From Clostridia bacterium (GTDB lineage: Bacteria; Bacillota; Clostridia; Oscillospirales; Acutalibacteraceae): a stretch of DNA of 64,000 bases. The DNA lies in the NCBI GenBank assembly GCA_017416485.1, contig JAFQCH010000025.1:1-64000 (forward strand). The letters are read 5' to 3'. Positions 25,548-35,961 of this stretch are shown here, piece by piece. The translations under genes and the position numbers were made by a program. A model generated the notes under the pieces. It made no database searches and was not told where the DNA came from. It saw only the letters and a program-made list of their open reading frames with translations. Each line of letters begins with the position of its first letter. Within the stretch, counting starts at the first letter, position 1.

Positions 25548-27524
25548 ATGCACAACAAATATCCGCATCTTTTATCTCCTGCAAAAATCGGTAAGGTAGA
25601 GCTTCGAAACAAAACTGTCATGGCAGCCATGGGGATGAGCCAGGCTGAAAACGGATTTGTCAATCAGGCGGTGCTGAATCACTATGCTGAACGTGCCAAG
25701 GGTGGTGTCGGTGCCATCATCGTGGAAGTGACCTGCGTGGATTCTCCTTTGGGACTGAACACAAAGGGAATGCTTGTTATTGATGATGATAAATACATAC
25801 CCGGCATGAAACAGCTTGCCGATGTCATTCACGACGGTGGCTCGAAAGCATTTTTGCAGATCTCCCACACGGGCAGAGGAGCAAGACGTGCCATCATCGG
25901 TGATCAGCCTGTCGGTCCCAGTGCCGTTGCAATGCCTTATTCCTTTATGATGGGGCTTGCCAATGAAACGCCCCGTGCACTCACCATCGACGAAATAAAG
26001 GCTATTGAAGAAAAATATGCACAGGCCGCATTGCGTGCAAAAAAAGCAGGCTTTGACGGTGTTGAAATTCATGCGGTCGGGTATTATCTCGGTCAGCAGT
26101 TTTTGTCAAGCAAGGCAAATATCCGCACCGATGAATACGGCGGCAGCCGCGAAAACAGAATCCGTTTCCATCTGAATATCGTAAAACGCATCCGCGAACT
26201 TTGCGGTGAAGATTTTGCAATCATTGTCAAACTGTCCGTCATTGAAATGGGCAAAGACGGCGGTATTTCCATGCTCGACGGTGTCTATTACTGCAAAAAG
26301 TTCCAGGAAGCAGGCGTGGATGCCATTGAAGTGCTTGCAGGCAAGTGGAACAGCGAGGCCGGTAAAAAAGAAGCCCCCGAATCGGCATATCCCGATTGCA
26401 TGGCGGTCGCACTCTGCTTGGTGATGAAACTCGGAATTTTCATGGCAACAGGAAAGAAAAAGACCATTCCGCTGATTGGCGGCGGCAGAGCACAGAATCC
26501 TGCCAAGGCTGAAAAAGCACTTGCAAGCGGGCAGTGTGATATGATTTTCATCGGTCACGGACTTCTTGCACAGCCCGATCTTGTCAATCTCATTGAACAA
26601 AACAGGGAAGACGAGATTCGTCCCTGCATCGGTTGCGGTCATTGTATTGACCATCAGCTGCAACATGGTTGCCGTGCGGTCTGTTCGGGCAATGCCGTAC
26701 TTGCAAGAGGGGATAATGATTATACCATCATTCCTGCCGAAACCAAGAAAAAAGTCGTTGTCGTCGGCGGCGGTGTGGCAGGTGTTGAAGCCGCAAGAAT
26801 TGCCGCAAAACGCGGTCACGATGTTACCCTCTTTGAAGCGGATAACAAAATCGGCGGGCAGATGAATCTTGCGCACTTACCGCCTTATAAGCAGCATTTA
26901 GGGCTGATGATGCCTTATCTTGAAAGACAGCTTGAGCTGACAGGAGTCAAAGTGCATCTCGGCAAGAAAGTCACAAAAGACGAAATTCTTGCCCTCAATC
27001 CCGATGCAGTTGTGTGTGCTACGGGTGTCAATCCCCGCAAACTTAACATGGCAGGTGCCGAAAGAGCCGTTTCAGCAAATGCTGTTCTTGAAGGTGCACA
27101 GACGGGTAAAAATGTGGTCGTCATCGGCGGCGGCTCCATCGGTTGCGAAACCGCAGAGCTGCTTGCAAGTCAGGGCAAAAAGGTGAGCATTGTCGAAATG
27201 CTTCCCACCCTTGCAAGTAACACGGGAAAGACCGCACAGACCATTCTGCTCGGGCATTTAAAGGGCAACGGCGTGCAGATGTTCACCGAAACCAAGGTTG
27301 AACAAATCACCGCAACCGAAGTGATCTGCAAAGACAAAAACGGCAAGCAGTTCAATCTTAAAGCCGATTCCGTGGTTGTTGCCATCGGCAATACCCCCGA
27401 AACAACGTTGTATGATTCTTTGAAAGATAGTGTCAAAGAACTCTATAACATCGGCGACTCCAACGGCGGCGGCATCATTCCCACCGCTGTGTATGAAGGC
27501 TACACCGTCGGTTGCCGTATATAA
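25548..27524 (+). CDS. NADH:flavin oxidoreductase, 2-enoate reductase type
   Basis: 658 residues. The N-terminal old-yellow-enzyme TIM barrel (1-345; HTGRGARR, VEIHAVGYYLGQQFLS) binds FMN, then a CIGCGHC segment with later Cys (about 362-380) supplies a [4Fe-4S] cluster, then an FAD domain (VVVVGGGVAGVEAA) and an NAD(P) domain (VVVIGGGSIGCETAE). This is the build of 2-enoate, 2,4-dienoyl-CoA and bile-acid (BaiCD/BaiH) reductases; the substrate cannot be chosen between these. The ATG at 25548 has AGAGGTG upstream; the open frame extends back into the divergent MerR gene but that is antisense. Control by the membrane MerR pair is possible because of the divergent layout. Confidence 0.92.
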   Translation: MHNKYPHLLSPAKIGKVELRNKTVMAAMGMSQAENGFVNQAVLNHYAERAKGGVGAIIVEVTCVDSPLGLNTKGMLVIDDDKYIPGMKQLADVIHDGGSKAFLQISHTGRGARRAIIGDQPVGPSAVAMPYSFMMGLANETPRALTIDEIKAIEEKYAQAALRAKKAGFDGVEIHAVGYYLGQQFLSSKANIRTDEYGGSRENRIRFHLNIVKRIRELCGEDFAIIVKLSVIEMGKDGGISMLDGVYYCKKFQEAGVDAIEVLAGKWNSEAGKKEAPESAYPDCMAVALCLVMKLGIFMATGKKKTIPLIGGGRAQNPAKAEKALASGQCDMIFIGHGLLAQPDLVNLIEQNREDEIRPCIGCGHCIDHQLQHGCRAVCSGNAVLARGDNDYTIIPAETKKKVVVVGGGVAGVEAARIAAKRGHDVTLFEADNKIGGQMNLAHLPPYKQHLGLMMPYLERQLELTGVKVHLGKKVTKDEILALNPDAVVCATGVNPRKLNMAGAERAVSANAVLEGAQTGKNVVVIGGGSIGCETAELLASQGKKVSIVEMLPTLASNTGKTAQTILLGHLKGNGVQMFTETKVEQITATEVICKDKNGKQFNLKADSVVVAIGNTPETTLYDSLKDSVKELYNIGDSNGGGIIPTAVYEGYTVGCRI

Positions 27525-27533
27525 AACACATGA

Positions 27534-27567
27534 AAAATGCGACCTGCTTTTGTGCAAGTCGCATTTT
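27534..27567. terminator. Bidirectional terminator between convergent genes
   Basis: AAAATGCGACCTGC pairs with GCAAGTCGCATTTT around TTTTGT; it serves both the oxidoreductase gene and the minus-strand hydrolase gene. Confidence 0.85.
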
Positions 27568-27578
27568 GCTTTGTTTGT

Positions 27579-28502
27579 TTAAAGAACACTGCGGGCAAAG
27601 GAAAGAATGTCTTCCCATATCTCTTTTTTAACGGTTTCGTTGTGGATTTCGTGGCGAAGTCCTTCATACAGCTTGCAGCTGACATTGCAGCCGGCGGCTT
27701 TGAAGTTATTGTAAACTTCGGTAACCCCTTTGCCGAAATTACCGACAGGATCCATGTCGCCCGCAATCAGATACAGGGGAATATCTTTCGGGGTATCTGC
27801 AAAACTCTTTTTGTCAGACACAGCGGCAAGAAGTTTAAACAGATCGCGGTAGGCGGTTGCCGTGAACAGATAACCGCATTTCGGGTCTGCAATGTAAACA
27901 TCAATGTTCTTTTCGTCCACACTCAGCCAGTCAAAGTCGGTTCTGCCTGCAAATTTCTTGTTGTAGGCACCGAATGCAAGGGAATTGATGAACGGGGAAC
28001 GGTATTTGCTTCCTTTGACCTTTGCAATCAGATTTGCAAGAATTGCTCCCACGCCTGCGGCGGGGTTTGCACCTGCCGTGCCGCAGATGACGGCACCGTC
28101 CACGGTTTCCAGCTTGCGTGCAAGGTAATTTCTGGTCACAAACGAGCCCATGCTGTGTCCCCACAAAATGACCTTTTTTCCCGGGTAAGTCTGTTTCGCA
28201 AGTTTTGTAACGGCCGCGGCATCTTCTGCCAGGTGCTTGTCGCCGTCTGTTTCGCCGAAATAGCCGAGGTCATCATTTGCGGTGATCGACTTGCCGTGCC
28301 CTGCATGGTCGCTCATAAAAACAGCAAATCCTGCGGCGGCAAAATAATTTGCAACATCAATGTAGCGGTCGGTGTGCTCTGCCATGCCGTGAATCACCTG
28401 AATGATTGCGGTGGGTTCGGCATCGGGAGCAATGCACTGCACATAAATATCAGCAACACCGGTTGCGGACGGGATTTTGTATTCATTATGCAGAAATTCC
28501 AT
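27579..28502 (-). CDS. Alpha/beta hydrolase, lysophospholipase-like
   Basis: 307 residues with no signal peptide. The triad fits S117 in GHSMGS, D251 in GDMDP and H284 in LRHEIHNE; the HGMAEHTDRY oxyanion region and SDHAGHGKS match the serine aminopeptidase S33/monoglyceride lipase group. It likely hydrolyses lysolipids or small esters in the cytoplasm. AAAGGAG lies before the ATG, and a TATAAT-type -10 lies at about 28533 with no clear -35. It is a single gene convergent with the flavin oxidoreductase and divergent from mreB. Confidence 0.9.
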   Translation of the reverse strand: MEFLHNEYKIPSATGVADIYVQCIAPDAEPTAIIQVIHGMAEHTDRYIDVANYFAAAGFAVFMSDHAGHGKSITANDDLGYFGETDGDKHLAEDAAAVTKLAKQTYPGKKVILWGHSMGSFVTRNYLARKLETVDGAVICGTAGANPAAGVGAILANLIAKVKGSKYRSPFINSLAFGAYNKKFAGRTDFDWLSVDEKNIDVYIADPKCGYLFTATAYRDLFKLLAAVSDKKSFADTPKDIPLYLIAGDMDPVGNFGKGVTEVYNNFKAAGCNVSCKLYEGLRHEIHNETVKKEIWEDILSFARSVL

Positions 28503-28589
28503 AATAACAGCTCCTTTCCGATTTGAACCTATTATACCATGAAAAACTGTATTTGTATAGAAAAATTTTATTCTTTTGCTTTTTTGCTC

Positions 28590-28618
28590 TTGTTGAAATG
28601 AAAATTATATGATACAAT
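28590..28618 (+). promoter_or_regulatory. Promoter of mreB
   Basis: TTGTTG (28590-28595), a 17-base spacer and TACAAT (28613-28618). Confidence 0.55.
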
Positions 28619-28652
28619 AATTCAATATATAAACAGAAAGGACGGTTTGGTT

Positions 28653-29684
28653 ATGCTCGGACTTCGTATCGGTGTGGATCTGGGTTCTGCTTCTCTGCAC
28701 ATCTGTGTGGCAGGGCGTGGTGTTGTTGTGTCCGAACCGTCTGTTATGGTCTGCGATGCCGATACGGGCAAACCCCTGGCCATTGGTTCTGCGGCTGAAG
28801 AAATGCTCGGCAGACTGCCCAATTCCATGCGTGCGGTGCATCCCGTGTTCGACGGTGTGGTGGACAATTTTGAAGCCGCACAGCAGTTGCTTCGTCCTTA
28901 CATCACCCGCATCTGCGGCAATCATCTGTTTAAACCGAATATCCTGATGAGTGTATCAACCGATGTATCGCGCAATGAAAAGCGTGCTTTGCTGTCCATT
29001 TTAACCGACTGCGGATGCGGCAGAGCCTGCTTTATCGAAAAACCGCTTGCCGCTGCCATCGGGGCAGGGGAGAACTGCTTCAAACCGGGCGGCATTCTGT
29101 GTGTGGAAATCGGTGCGGGTAGTGTGGATGCCGCCATGTTATCCATGGGCAGTGTTGTTGCATCCTCTTTTGTGCGCACGGGCGGCAGAAGTATGACCAC
29201 ATCTCTTCGCCGTTATCTGTCGCACACCAGAAACTACAGTGTCGGTTTTTTAACAGCGGAAGAAATTAAAAAGAATGTTTGCAGTGCCGTTGAACGCGAC
29301 ACGGAAGTCGCTATGATCGTCAACGGTAAAAATATTACCACAGGAGTGCCTGAAAATTTTGAGGTCACATCCGCAGAACTCTACCCCGTGCTGCGCAATG
29401 ACCTTGAAACCATTGCGCAGACCGTGCTCAGTGTGCTCGAAAAAGCACCCACCGAACTGATTGCCGATGTGCACCGCGACGGTGTGTTGCTGACAGGCGG
29501 ATGTGCAAATTTGCACGGTATTGACCGTTGGCTGAGTGAGCGCATCGACATGCCCGTCCGTGTGGCTGAACATCCCGAAAAGGCTGTTGCAGAAGGGCTT
29601 GCCTTTGTGCTGCGTGACGGCAGTAAAGTTTTCCGTGGAGAATATGTATATCTTGATTCCCTGACAAGGGACAGTGAACAATGA
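28653..29684 (+). CDS. mreB: MreB/Mbl-like actin homologue
   Basis: 343 residues of the actin/MreB fold: phosphate loop GVDLGSASLHI, the hinge region FIEKPLAAAIGAG, the second phosphate loop CVEIGAGSVDAAML and the adenosine motif LLTGGCANLHG. It forms membrane-linked filaments that guide wall synthesis. The sequence departs from typical MreB in several loops (for instance GRGVVVSEPSVM in place of the usual GIVLNEPS), and mreC and mreD are not adjacent, so it may be an MreB-like paralogue (Mbl/MreBH type). The ATG at 28653 fits the AAAGGAC site better than the TTG at 28647. Its stop overlaps the recD2 start. Confidence 0.85.
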   Translation: MLGLRIGVDLGSASLHICVAGRGVVVSEPSVMVCDADTGKPLAIGSAAEEMLGRLPNSMRAVHPVFDGVVDNFEAAQQLLRPYITRICGNHLFKPNILMSVSTDVSRNEKRALLSILTDCGCGRACFIEKPLAAAIGAGENCFKPGGILCVEIGAGSVDAAMLSMGSVVASSFVRTGGRSMTTSLRRYLSHTRNYSVGFLTAEEIKKNVCSAVERDTEVAMIVNGKNITTGVPENFEVTSAELYPVLRNDLETIAQTVLSVLEKAPTELIADVHRDGVLLTGGCANLHGIDRWLSERIDMPVRVAEHPEKAVAEGLAFVLRDGSKVFRGEYVYLDSLTRDSEQ

Positions 29685-31891
29685 TGGATCAATTAAACCG
29701 TGAACAATTGCAGATCACCGCAACCGTTGAGCGTGTTACATTCCGTAATGCGCAAAACGGTTTTTGTGTCGTGGAAATGAATACGGCCGGTGATTTCTTT
29801 ACGGCTGTGGGTGAATTGCCCGAGGTTGCGGCAGGGGAAGAACTGACAGTCTGCGGCAACTGGACGACCCACGGCACATTCGGTCGGCAGTTCAAAATCG
29901 AAAGTTTTTCGCGCACTTTGCCCGATACAACGGCAAAATTATTCACCTATCTTTCGTCGGGGGCTATCAAGGGTGTCGGCCCGAAACTTGCGATGAAAAT
30001 CGTGGAACGGTTCAAAGATCGCACTTTTGAAATCCTTGAAACCGAGCCCGACCGTCTTGCGGAAATCCGCGGCATTTCGCCAAGACTTGCCAAAGAAATT
30101 TCGCAGGAATTTATGCGGCAGTTTGCCATGCGCAAGGTGCTCATTGAACTTGAAAACTACGGTATCACTCCGAGTGAAAGCACGTCTATTTATAAATATT
30201 TCGGCGCAGGTGCCATGAACACCATCCGCCAGAATCCGTATGTTCTTTGTAACATTGAACGGGGATTCACCTTTGCAAGGGTGGAAGACCTTGTGCAGAC
30301 AATGGAACTTTCTCCCGACCCTGCTTACCGCAACACCGCAGGTATTCTTCATGTTGTAAAACACAATCTTTACAACAACGGCCACACCTGCCTGCCGCGC
30401 CGCAAGCTCATAGCCCCCTGTGCGGCACTGCTGGAACTGACCGAAGATGAAGTCGAAATTGCAATTGATTCCATGCTCGACGGTAATCTTTTGTATTCGG
30501 AAATCCTCAACGGGGAAGACTTCCTGTTCTTGCCCGATATTTACATAGCCGAACGTGAAATTGCAGAGCGAATGAAAACGATTCTGCGTTTCCCGCCTGC
30601 AGGCTTTTCAAATCTTGAAAAAGAAATCGACAACAGTGAAGAACGCAATGGGATGTTTTATGCGCCCGCACAGCGCGAAGCTGTTCGTCTTGCCTGTGAA
30701 AAAGGTCTTCTTATACTAACAGGCGGTCCGGGTACGGGCAAAACCACCGCCGTCAAAGCGGTGCTCGATGTGTTTGAAAACCACGGTTTGCAGGTGCTTC
30801 TTGCCGCACCGACGGGCAGAGCTGCCAAGCGCATGAGCGATGTCACCGGCAGGGAAGCCAAAACCATCCACCGCTTGCTCGAAGTCGAATGGACAGAAAA
30901 TGACAAACCGAATTTCGGCAGAAATGCGGAATATCCGCTGGATGCGCAAGCCCTCATCGTGGACGAAATGAGCATGGTGGATTGCGAACTGTTTGCAAAC
31001 TTACTCGATGCTGTTCCGTTCGGCTGTCGGCTGATTCTGGTCGGCGATGCCGATCAGTTGCCGAGTGTCGGCCCGGGCAATGTGCTCAATGACCTCATTG
31101 CATCCGAAAAACTGCCCGTTGTTTGTCTGACCGAGATTTTCCGTCAGGCACAGCAAAGCCTCATTGTCACAAATGCGCACCGCATCATCCACGGCGAACA
31201 ACCCGTCACCGACAAAAAAGACAGCGACTTTTTCTTTATGGAGCGTAATGAAGTGCTTTCGGCAGCGGATTGCATTGCTGACCTTGTGGCACGCAGACTG
31301 CCTATGGCTTACGGTTTTTCACCCATCCATGATATTCAGGTGCTGTGTCCGTCCAAAAAAGGAACCTGCGGTACATTCAATCTTAACCGTATTCTACAGG
31401 AGCTGCTCAACCCCAAAGACCGTATCAAGAATGAGATCACCGTTTCTGCGGCACGTTTTTTCCGAGAGGGTGATAAGGTGATGCAGATGCGTAATAACTA
31501 CGATATCCCGTGGGAAAAGGACGGGGAAGAAGGACAGGGCATTTTTAACGGTGACGTCGGTATTCTTGAGTTTATCAACTATGCCGCAGGCATCCTCAAA
31601 ATCCGTTTTGATGACCGTCTTGCCATGTATCCCGTTGACCACCTCAATGACCTCGAACTTGCCTATGCCGTGACCGTGCACAAAAGCCAGGGCAGTGAGT
31701 TTGATGCCGTGGTTATACCCGTGTGCGAAGTGCCGCCGCAGCTTTGCTACCGCAATCTTCTGTATACGGCAGTCACGCGAGCCAAAAAACTCGAAGTGCT
31801 GGTCGGCAGAAGCGGTGTTGTTGCAAATTTCACGCAAAATGACCGCAGTCACCGCCGATATTCCGCATTAAAAGATTTTTTATGCGAATAA
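29681..31891 (+). CDS. recD2: ATP-dependent RecD2-type DNA helicase
   Basis: 736 residues. An N-terminal OB-like domain and helix-hairpin-helix region (GAIKGVGPKLAMKI, IRGISPRLAKEI; about 90-150) precede the SF1 helicase core: Walker A GGPGTGKTT (about 347-355), VDEMSM (motif II), GDADQLPSVGPG (motif III) and the C-terminal TVHKSQGSEFD plus YTAVTRAK (motifs V-VI). This is the RecD2/YrrC form found without RecBC in Firmicutes, with 5'-3' unwinding activity in repair. The first ATG overlaps the mreB stop (ATGATG), so translation may be coupled. Confidence 0.95.
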   Translation: MMDQLNREQLQITATVERVTFRNAQNGFCVVEMNTAGDFFTAVGELPEVAAGEELTVCGNWTTHGTFGRQFKIESFSRTLPDTTAKLFTYLSSGAIKGVGPKLAMKIVERFKDRTFEILETEPDRLAEIRGISPRLAKEISQEFMRQFAMRKVLIELENYGITPSESTSIYKYFGAGAMNTIRQNPYVLCNIERGFTFARVEDLVQTMELSPDPAYRNTAGILHVVKHNLYNNGHTCLPRRKLIAPCAALLELTEDEVEIAIDSMLDGNLLYSEILNGEDFLFLPDIYIAEREIAERMKTILRFPPAGFSNLEKEIDNSEERNGMFYAPAQREAVRLACEKGLLILTGGPGTGKTTAVKAVLDVFENHGLQVLLAAPTGRAAKRMSDVTGREAKTIHRLLEVEWTENDKPNFGRNAEYPLDAQALIVDEMSMVDCELFANLLDAVPFGCRLILVGDADQLPSVGPGNVLNDLIASEKLPVVCLTEIFRQAQQSLIVTNAHRIIHGEQPVTDKKDSDFFFMERNEVLSAADCIADLVARRLPMAYGFSPIHDIQVLCPSKKGTCGTFNLNRILQELLNPKDRIKNEITVSAARFFREGDKVMQMRNNYDIPWEKDGEEGQGIFNGDVGILEFINYAAGILKIRFDDRLAMYPVDHLNDLELAYAVTVHKSQGSEFDAVVIPVCEVPPQLCYRNLLYTAVTRAKKLEVLVGRSGVVANFTQNDRSHRRYSALKDFLCE

Positions 31892-31925
31892 TTTGAAGAA
31901 ATAAAAGCCAAATATGCCGAAAAAC

Positions 31926-31954
31926 TTGACAAACGGCTTGTTTAATGCAATAAT
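31926..31954 (+). promoter_or_regulatory. Promoter of valS-folC
   Basis: TTGACA (31926-31931), a 17-base spacer, AATAAT (31949-31954). The leader is only about 30 bases, too short for a T-box. Confidence 0.65.
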
Positions 31955-31988
31955 AAAATAATTGATTTTCTCTGAGAGGAAGATAAAA

Positions 31989-34613
31989 ATGTATAAAGAA
32001 CTTGCCAAGCAGTATGAGCCTCGAAATGTTGAGGACAGAACATACAAAGCATGGATCGACGGCGGCTACTTCAAAGCCCCTTGCGATCCGAACAAAAAGA
32101 CCTATACCATCGTCATTCCCCCTCCTAATATCACGGGACAGCTCCATATGGGCCATGCGCTCGACAACACCCTGCAGGATATTCTCATCCGCTACAAGAG
32201 AATGCAGGGTTTTGATACCCTGTGGCTTCCCGGCACCGACCACGCATCCATTGCAACGGAAGTGAAAATCGTTGAAAAAATGCGCGAAGAAGGCATCACC
32301 AAGGACGATCTCGGCAGAGAGGGCTTCCTTGTTCGTGCATGGGACTGGAAAAAGCAGTACGGCGGCAGAATCGTCGAACAGCTCAAAAAGTTAGGTTCTT
32401 CCTGCGACTGGAGCAGGGAGCGCTTCACCATGGACGAAGGCTGCAACAAGGCTGTTAAGGAAGTTTTTGTCCGTCTGTATGAAAAAGGACTCATTTATCG
32501 CGGTAACCGCATTATCAACTGGTGTCCCGAATGCCGCACCACCATTTCCGACGCGGAAGTGGAATATGAAGATCAGGCAGGCCATTTCTGGCATCTTCGC
32601 TATCCGTTCAAGGACGGCAGCGGTTATATTGAGCTTGCAACCACCCGTCCCGAAACCATGCTCGGTGACGTGGCTGTTGCAGTCAACCCCAAGGATGAAC
32701 GCTATGCAGACAAGGTCGGCAAGATGCTCGTTCTTCCTCTCATCGGCAGAGAAATCCCCGTTGTAGCCGATGAATATGTTGAAATGGATTTCGGAACCGG
32801 TGTTGTCAAAATCACACCTGCCCACGACCCGAATGACTTTGAAGTCGGTGCCCGTCACGATCTTCCCATTATCAACTGCATGACAGATGATGCCAAGATC
32901 ACCGAAGACTACCCGAAGTATGCAGGTATGGATCGTTTTGCCGCAAGAAAGGCTATCGTCAAGGATCTTGAAGAAGGCGGTTACCTTATTAAGACCGAAG
33001 ACTACACCCACAATGTCGGCACCTGCTACCGTTGTCATACCACCATCGAACCCCGCGTTTCCCTGCAGTGGTTCGTGGATATGAAGCCCCTTGCAGAACC
33101 CGCCATCGAAGCTGTTCGTAACGGCACCATCCGTTTCATTCCCGACCGTTTCTCCAAAAACTATTTCCATTGGATGGAAAACATCCGTGACTGGTGCATT
33201 TCCCGTCAGCTGTGGTGGGGTCATCGCATTCCCGCATGGTACTGCGCAGACTGCGGCGAAATCACCGTTTCCAAGGGAACTCCCGAAACTTGCTGCAAGT
33301 GCGGTTCCAAGAATATCGAACAGGATCCCGATACGCTTGATACATGGTTCTCGTCTGCACTGTGGCCGTTCTCAACCCTCGGTTGGCCCGATAATACCGA
33401 AGACCTCAAGCATTATTTTCCGACCAACACCCTCGTAACGGGTTACGATATCATCACATTCTGGGTTTCCCGAATGATCTTCTCCTCGCTCGAAAATATG
33501 GGTAAAGAACCCTTTGACACCGTTCTCATTCACGGTCTTGTCCGTGATGCACAGGGCAGAAAGATGAGTAAGTCCCTCGGCAACGGTATTGATCCGCTTG
33601 AAATCATTGACACCTACGGTGCCGATGCACTGCGCTTCACCCTTGCAACGGGCAACAGCCCCGGAAACGATATGCGTTTCTCCAACGAAAAGGTGGAAGC
33701 CAGCCGTAACTTTGCAAACAAGCTGTGGAATGCTGCTCGTTTCGTGCTGATGAACCTCGACGAAAACGAAGCCGCACCCCACATTCCCGAAAATCTTGCA
33801 CTGGAAGACAAATGGATTCTCAGCATCTTCAACAAGACCGTCCGCGATGTTACCGAAGCTCTTGACCGCTTTGAACTCGGTATTGCCGTGCAGAAACTCT
33901 ATGACTTCATCTGGGATATTCTGTGCGACTGGTACATTGAACTTGCCAAGATCCGTCTGAATGCGGAAGACGATGAAGCCAAGAAGACTGTCCGTGCAGT
34001 TCTTGTGTATGTTATGAGCAACACGCTTAAACTGCTTCATCCTTTCATGCCGTTTATTACCGAAGAAATCTGGCTGGCATTGCCGCATGACGGCGAAACC
34101 ATCATGTTGTCGGATTGGTGCAAATACAGCGAAGAACTCAACTTCGCAGCTGAAGAAGAACAGATGAACAAGATCATGGCCGCTATCAAGGGTGTTCGTA
34201 ACCGCAGAGCCGAAATGAACGTTGCTCCTTCCAAGAAGGCTGAACTGTTCATTGCCACCGCTGATGCCGATACCTTTGCAATCGGTGCCGCTTTCTTCAA
34301 GCGCCTTGCATCCGCATCCGACGTGCAGATCGCCGCTGATTTCGCTATTGAAGGTGCTGTCAGCGTTGTTACCGATGCCTGCACGGTTTATATCCCCATG
34401 TGCGAACTCGTTGACTTCGAAGCAGAACGCAAACGTCTGAACAAGGAACTCGAAGCCACCGAAAAACAGCTCGCACAGATTGATGCCAAGCTTTCCAATG
34501 CAGGCTTCCTTGCAAAGGCTCCCGAAGCAGTTGTGGAACAGCAGAAGCAAAACCGCGAAAAGCTTGCTGAAAAAGCCGCCAATATCCGCGCAGAACTTGA
34601 AAAACTCAACTGA
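31989..34613 (+). CDS. valS: Valine-tRNA ligase
   Basis: 874 residues of a class I synthetase. The HIGH motif is in [15 protein letters not shown] (about 46-60), the editing CP1 domain follows ([13 protein letters not shown]), KMSKS is in [10 protein letters not shown] (about 522), and a C-terminal coiled-coil arm (about 810-874; [15 protein letters not shown]) is typical of ValRS. It charges tRNA-Val in the cytoplasm. Zinc-ribbon cysteines (CADCGEI, CCKCGSK) are present in the insertion after the [10 protein letters not shown] motif. The start ATG follows GAGAGGA. The stop shares one base with the folC start (TGATG). Confidence 0.98.
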   Translation: MYKELAKQYEPRNVEDRTYKAWIDGGYFKAPCDPNKKTYTIVIPPPNITGQLHMGHALDNTLQDILIRYKRMQGFDTLWLPGTDHASIATEVKIVEKMREEGITKDDLGREGFLVRAWDWKKQYGGRIVEQLKKLGSSCDWSRERFTMDEGCNKAVKEVFVRLYEKGLIYRGNRIINWCPECRTTISDAEVEYEDQAGHFWHLRYPFKDGSGYIELATTRPETMLGDVAVAVNPKDERYADKVGKMLVLPLIGREIPVVADEYVEMDFGTGVVKITPAHDPNDFEVGARHDLPIINCMTDDAKITEDYPKYAGMDRFAARKAIVKDLEEGGYLIKTEDYTHNVGTCYRCHTTIEPRVSLQWFVDMKPLAEPAIEAVRNGTIRFIPDRFSKNYFHWMENIRDWCISRQLWWGHRIPAWYCADCGEITVSKGTPETCCKCGSKNIEQDPDTLDTWFSSALWPFSTLGWPDNTEDLKHYFPTNTLVTGYDIITFWVSRMIFSSLENMGKEPFDTVLIHGLVRDAQGRKMSKSLGNGIDPLEIIDTYGADALRFTLATGNSPGNDMRFSNEKVEASRNFANKLWNAARFVLMNLDENEAAPHIPENLALEDKWILSIFNKTVRDVTEALDRFELGIAVQKLYDFIWDILCDWYIELAKIRLNAEDDEAKKTVRAVLVYVMSNTLKLLHPFMPFITEEIWLALPHDGETIMLSDWCKYSEELNFAAEEEQMNKIMAAIKGVRNRRAEMNVAPSKKAELFIATADADTFAIGAAFFKRLASASDVQIAADFAIEGAVSVVTDACTVYIPMCELVDFEAERKRLNKELEATEKQLAQIDAKLSNAGFLAKAPEAVVEQQKQNREKLAEKAANIRAELEKLN

Positions 34614-35908
34614 TGAATTACGAGCAAGCTCTGGATTTTTTTCATTCATTTGACAGATTCGGCGTACAACCCGGCTTAGATCGGGTGTGCGCCTTATCGG
34701 CGTTTTTAGGCAACCCGCAAAAAGACCTTTCGTTTATTCATGTGGCAGGCACAAACGGCAAAGGTTCCACAAGCACCATGCTCAGTGAAGTCTTTCGTGC
34801 CGCAGGGTATACGGTCGGTCTTTATACCTCTCCGTATGTGCTTTGCTTCCGTGAACGCATGCAGGTGAACGGCAAAATGATTTCCGAAGAAGAACTGTCT
34901 TCACTTGCCGAAAATGTGCAAAAAGCAGTTGCCAAATGTAACCAAAATAATATTTTTCCGACCGAATTTGAGGTCGTCACCGCCGCCGCATTTTTGCATT
35001 TCAAGCAGAAAAACTGCGATATTGTCATTCTCGAAGTCGGTTTGGGCGGTCGGTTTGATGCTACTAACATCATTGAACAAGCCGAATGCAGTGTTATAAC
35101 GAGTATTTCCTTTGACCATGTCGGCGTGCTGGGTGATACGCTTGAAAAAATTGCCGGTGAAAAAGCAGGTATCATCAAAAACGGCGCTCCCGTTGTGACG
35201 AGTGAAAATCAACCCGAAGCCGTTTTGACGGTCATCAAAGATGAAGCGCAGGCAAAAAATACCGTTCTGCACATTGCAAACGGCACTTTGCCCGTTGTTT
35301 GCGAAAACATCGGCGGCACAAAAGTGTTGTGGCAAGGACATGAGCTGACCATACCCTTTGCAGGTGCGCACATGGTCGAAAATGCCTGTCTTGTTCTGAA
35401 AACTGCATCCCTTTGTGCTGAAAAATGGAAAATTTCGCCGCAAAATATTGTCGCTGGCATTGCCGCCGCACGCATTCCCGCAAGACTGGAGCGATTGAGT
35501 GATTCCCCTTTGATTATTCTTGACGGCTCGCACAATGACGGCTCCACAAAAGCCCTTGCCGAGGTGCTGAAAAAGAATCTTGGCGGCAAAAAAATCCTTG
35601 CTCTGATGGGCATGATGGCTGATAAAGAGGTGGAAAAAGCACTTTCCAATCTGTTGCCGTGCTTTGCGCATGTTTTCACCGTAACCCCGTCCAATCCGCG
35701 AGCTATGTCTGCTTGTGAACTGTCAGAAAAAATAAGCAAATGCGGCGTTTCTGCACAAGCAACAGACAGCACGAACAATGCTGTTGATACCGCGCTTGCA
35801 CAGCTTTGCAATTTTGATGCCTTGGTCATCTGCGGTTCTTTGTATCTTGCCGCAGATGTGCGCGAAAAATTTATTTATTATATTGACAAATTGTTTAAGA
35901 AACTGTAA
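34613..35908 (+). CDS. folC: Folylpolyglutamate synthase/dihydrofolate synthase
   Basis: 431 residues with the Mur-ligase-like P-loop HVAGTNGKGSTST (about 43-55), the folate-loop region LYTSPYVLCFRERMQVNG, EVGLGGRFDATN and the C-terminal LDGSHNDGS motif. It adds glutamate to folates, and many bacterial forms also make dihydrofolate. In Firmicutes valS-folC is a frequent pair, and here they overlap by one base. The promoter of the next gene lies inside its 3' end. Confidence 0.95.
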   Translation: MNYEQALDFFHSFDRFGVQPGLDRVCALSAFLGNPQKDLSFIHVAGTNGKGSTSTMLSEVFRAAGYTVGLYTSPYVLCFRERMQVNGKMISEEELSSLAENVQKAVAKCNQNNIFPTEFEVVTAAAFLHFKQKNCDIVILEVGLGGRFDATNIIEQAECSVITSISFDHVGVLGDTLEKIAGEKAGIIKNGAPVVTSENQPEAVLTVIKDEAQAKNTVLHIANGTLPVVCENIGGTKVLWQGHELTIPFAGAHMVENACLVLKTASLCAEKWKISPQNIVAGIAAARIPARLERLSDSPLIILDGSHNDGSTKALAEVLKKNLGGKKILALMGMMADKEVEKALSNLLPCFAHVFTVTPSNPRAMSACELSEKISKCGVSAQATDSTNNAVDTALAQLCNFDALVICGSLYLAADVREKFIYYIDKLFKKL

Positions 35909-35911
35909 AAT
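35883..35911 (+). promoter_or_regulatory. Promoter of the PP2C-like receptor gene
   Basis: TTGACA (35883-35888), a 17-base spacer, TAAAAT (35906-35911), within the last codons of folC. Confidence 0.75.
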
Positions 35912-35961
35912 ATAATTATTATGCGCAAAATTCACTTGAATCTACACAGGATGTGATTTTT

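Noticed and set aside
31892..31988. T-box leader for valS
   Set aside because: The leader is about 30 bases after the predicted promoter and has no specifier loop or T-box sequence.
35953..35961. GTG start of the PP2C-like gene
   Set aside because: The ribosome-site-like AGGA is only one base before it; the TTG at 35962 has proper spacing.
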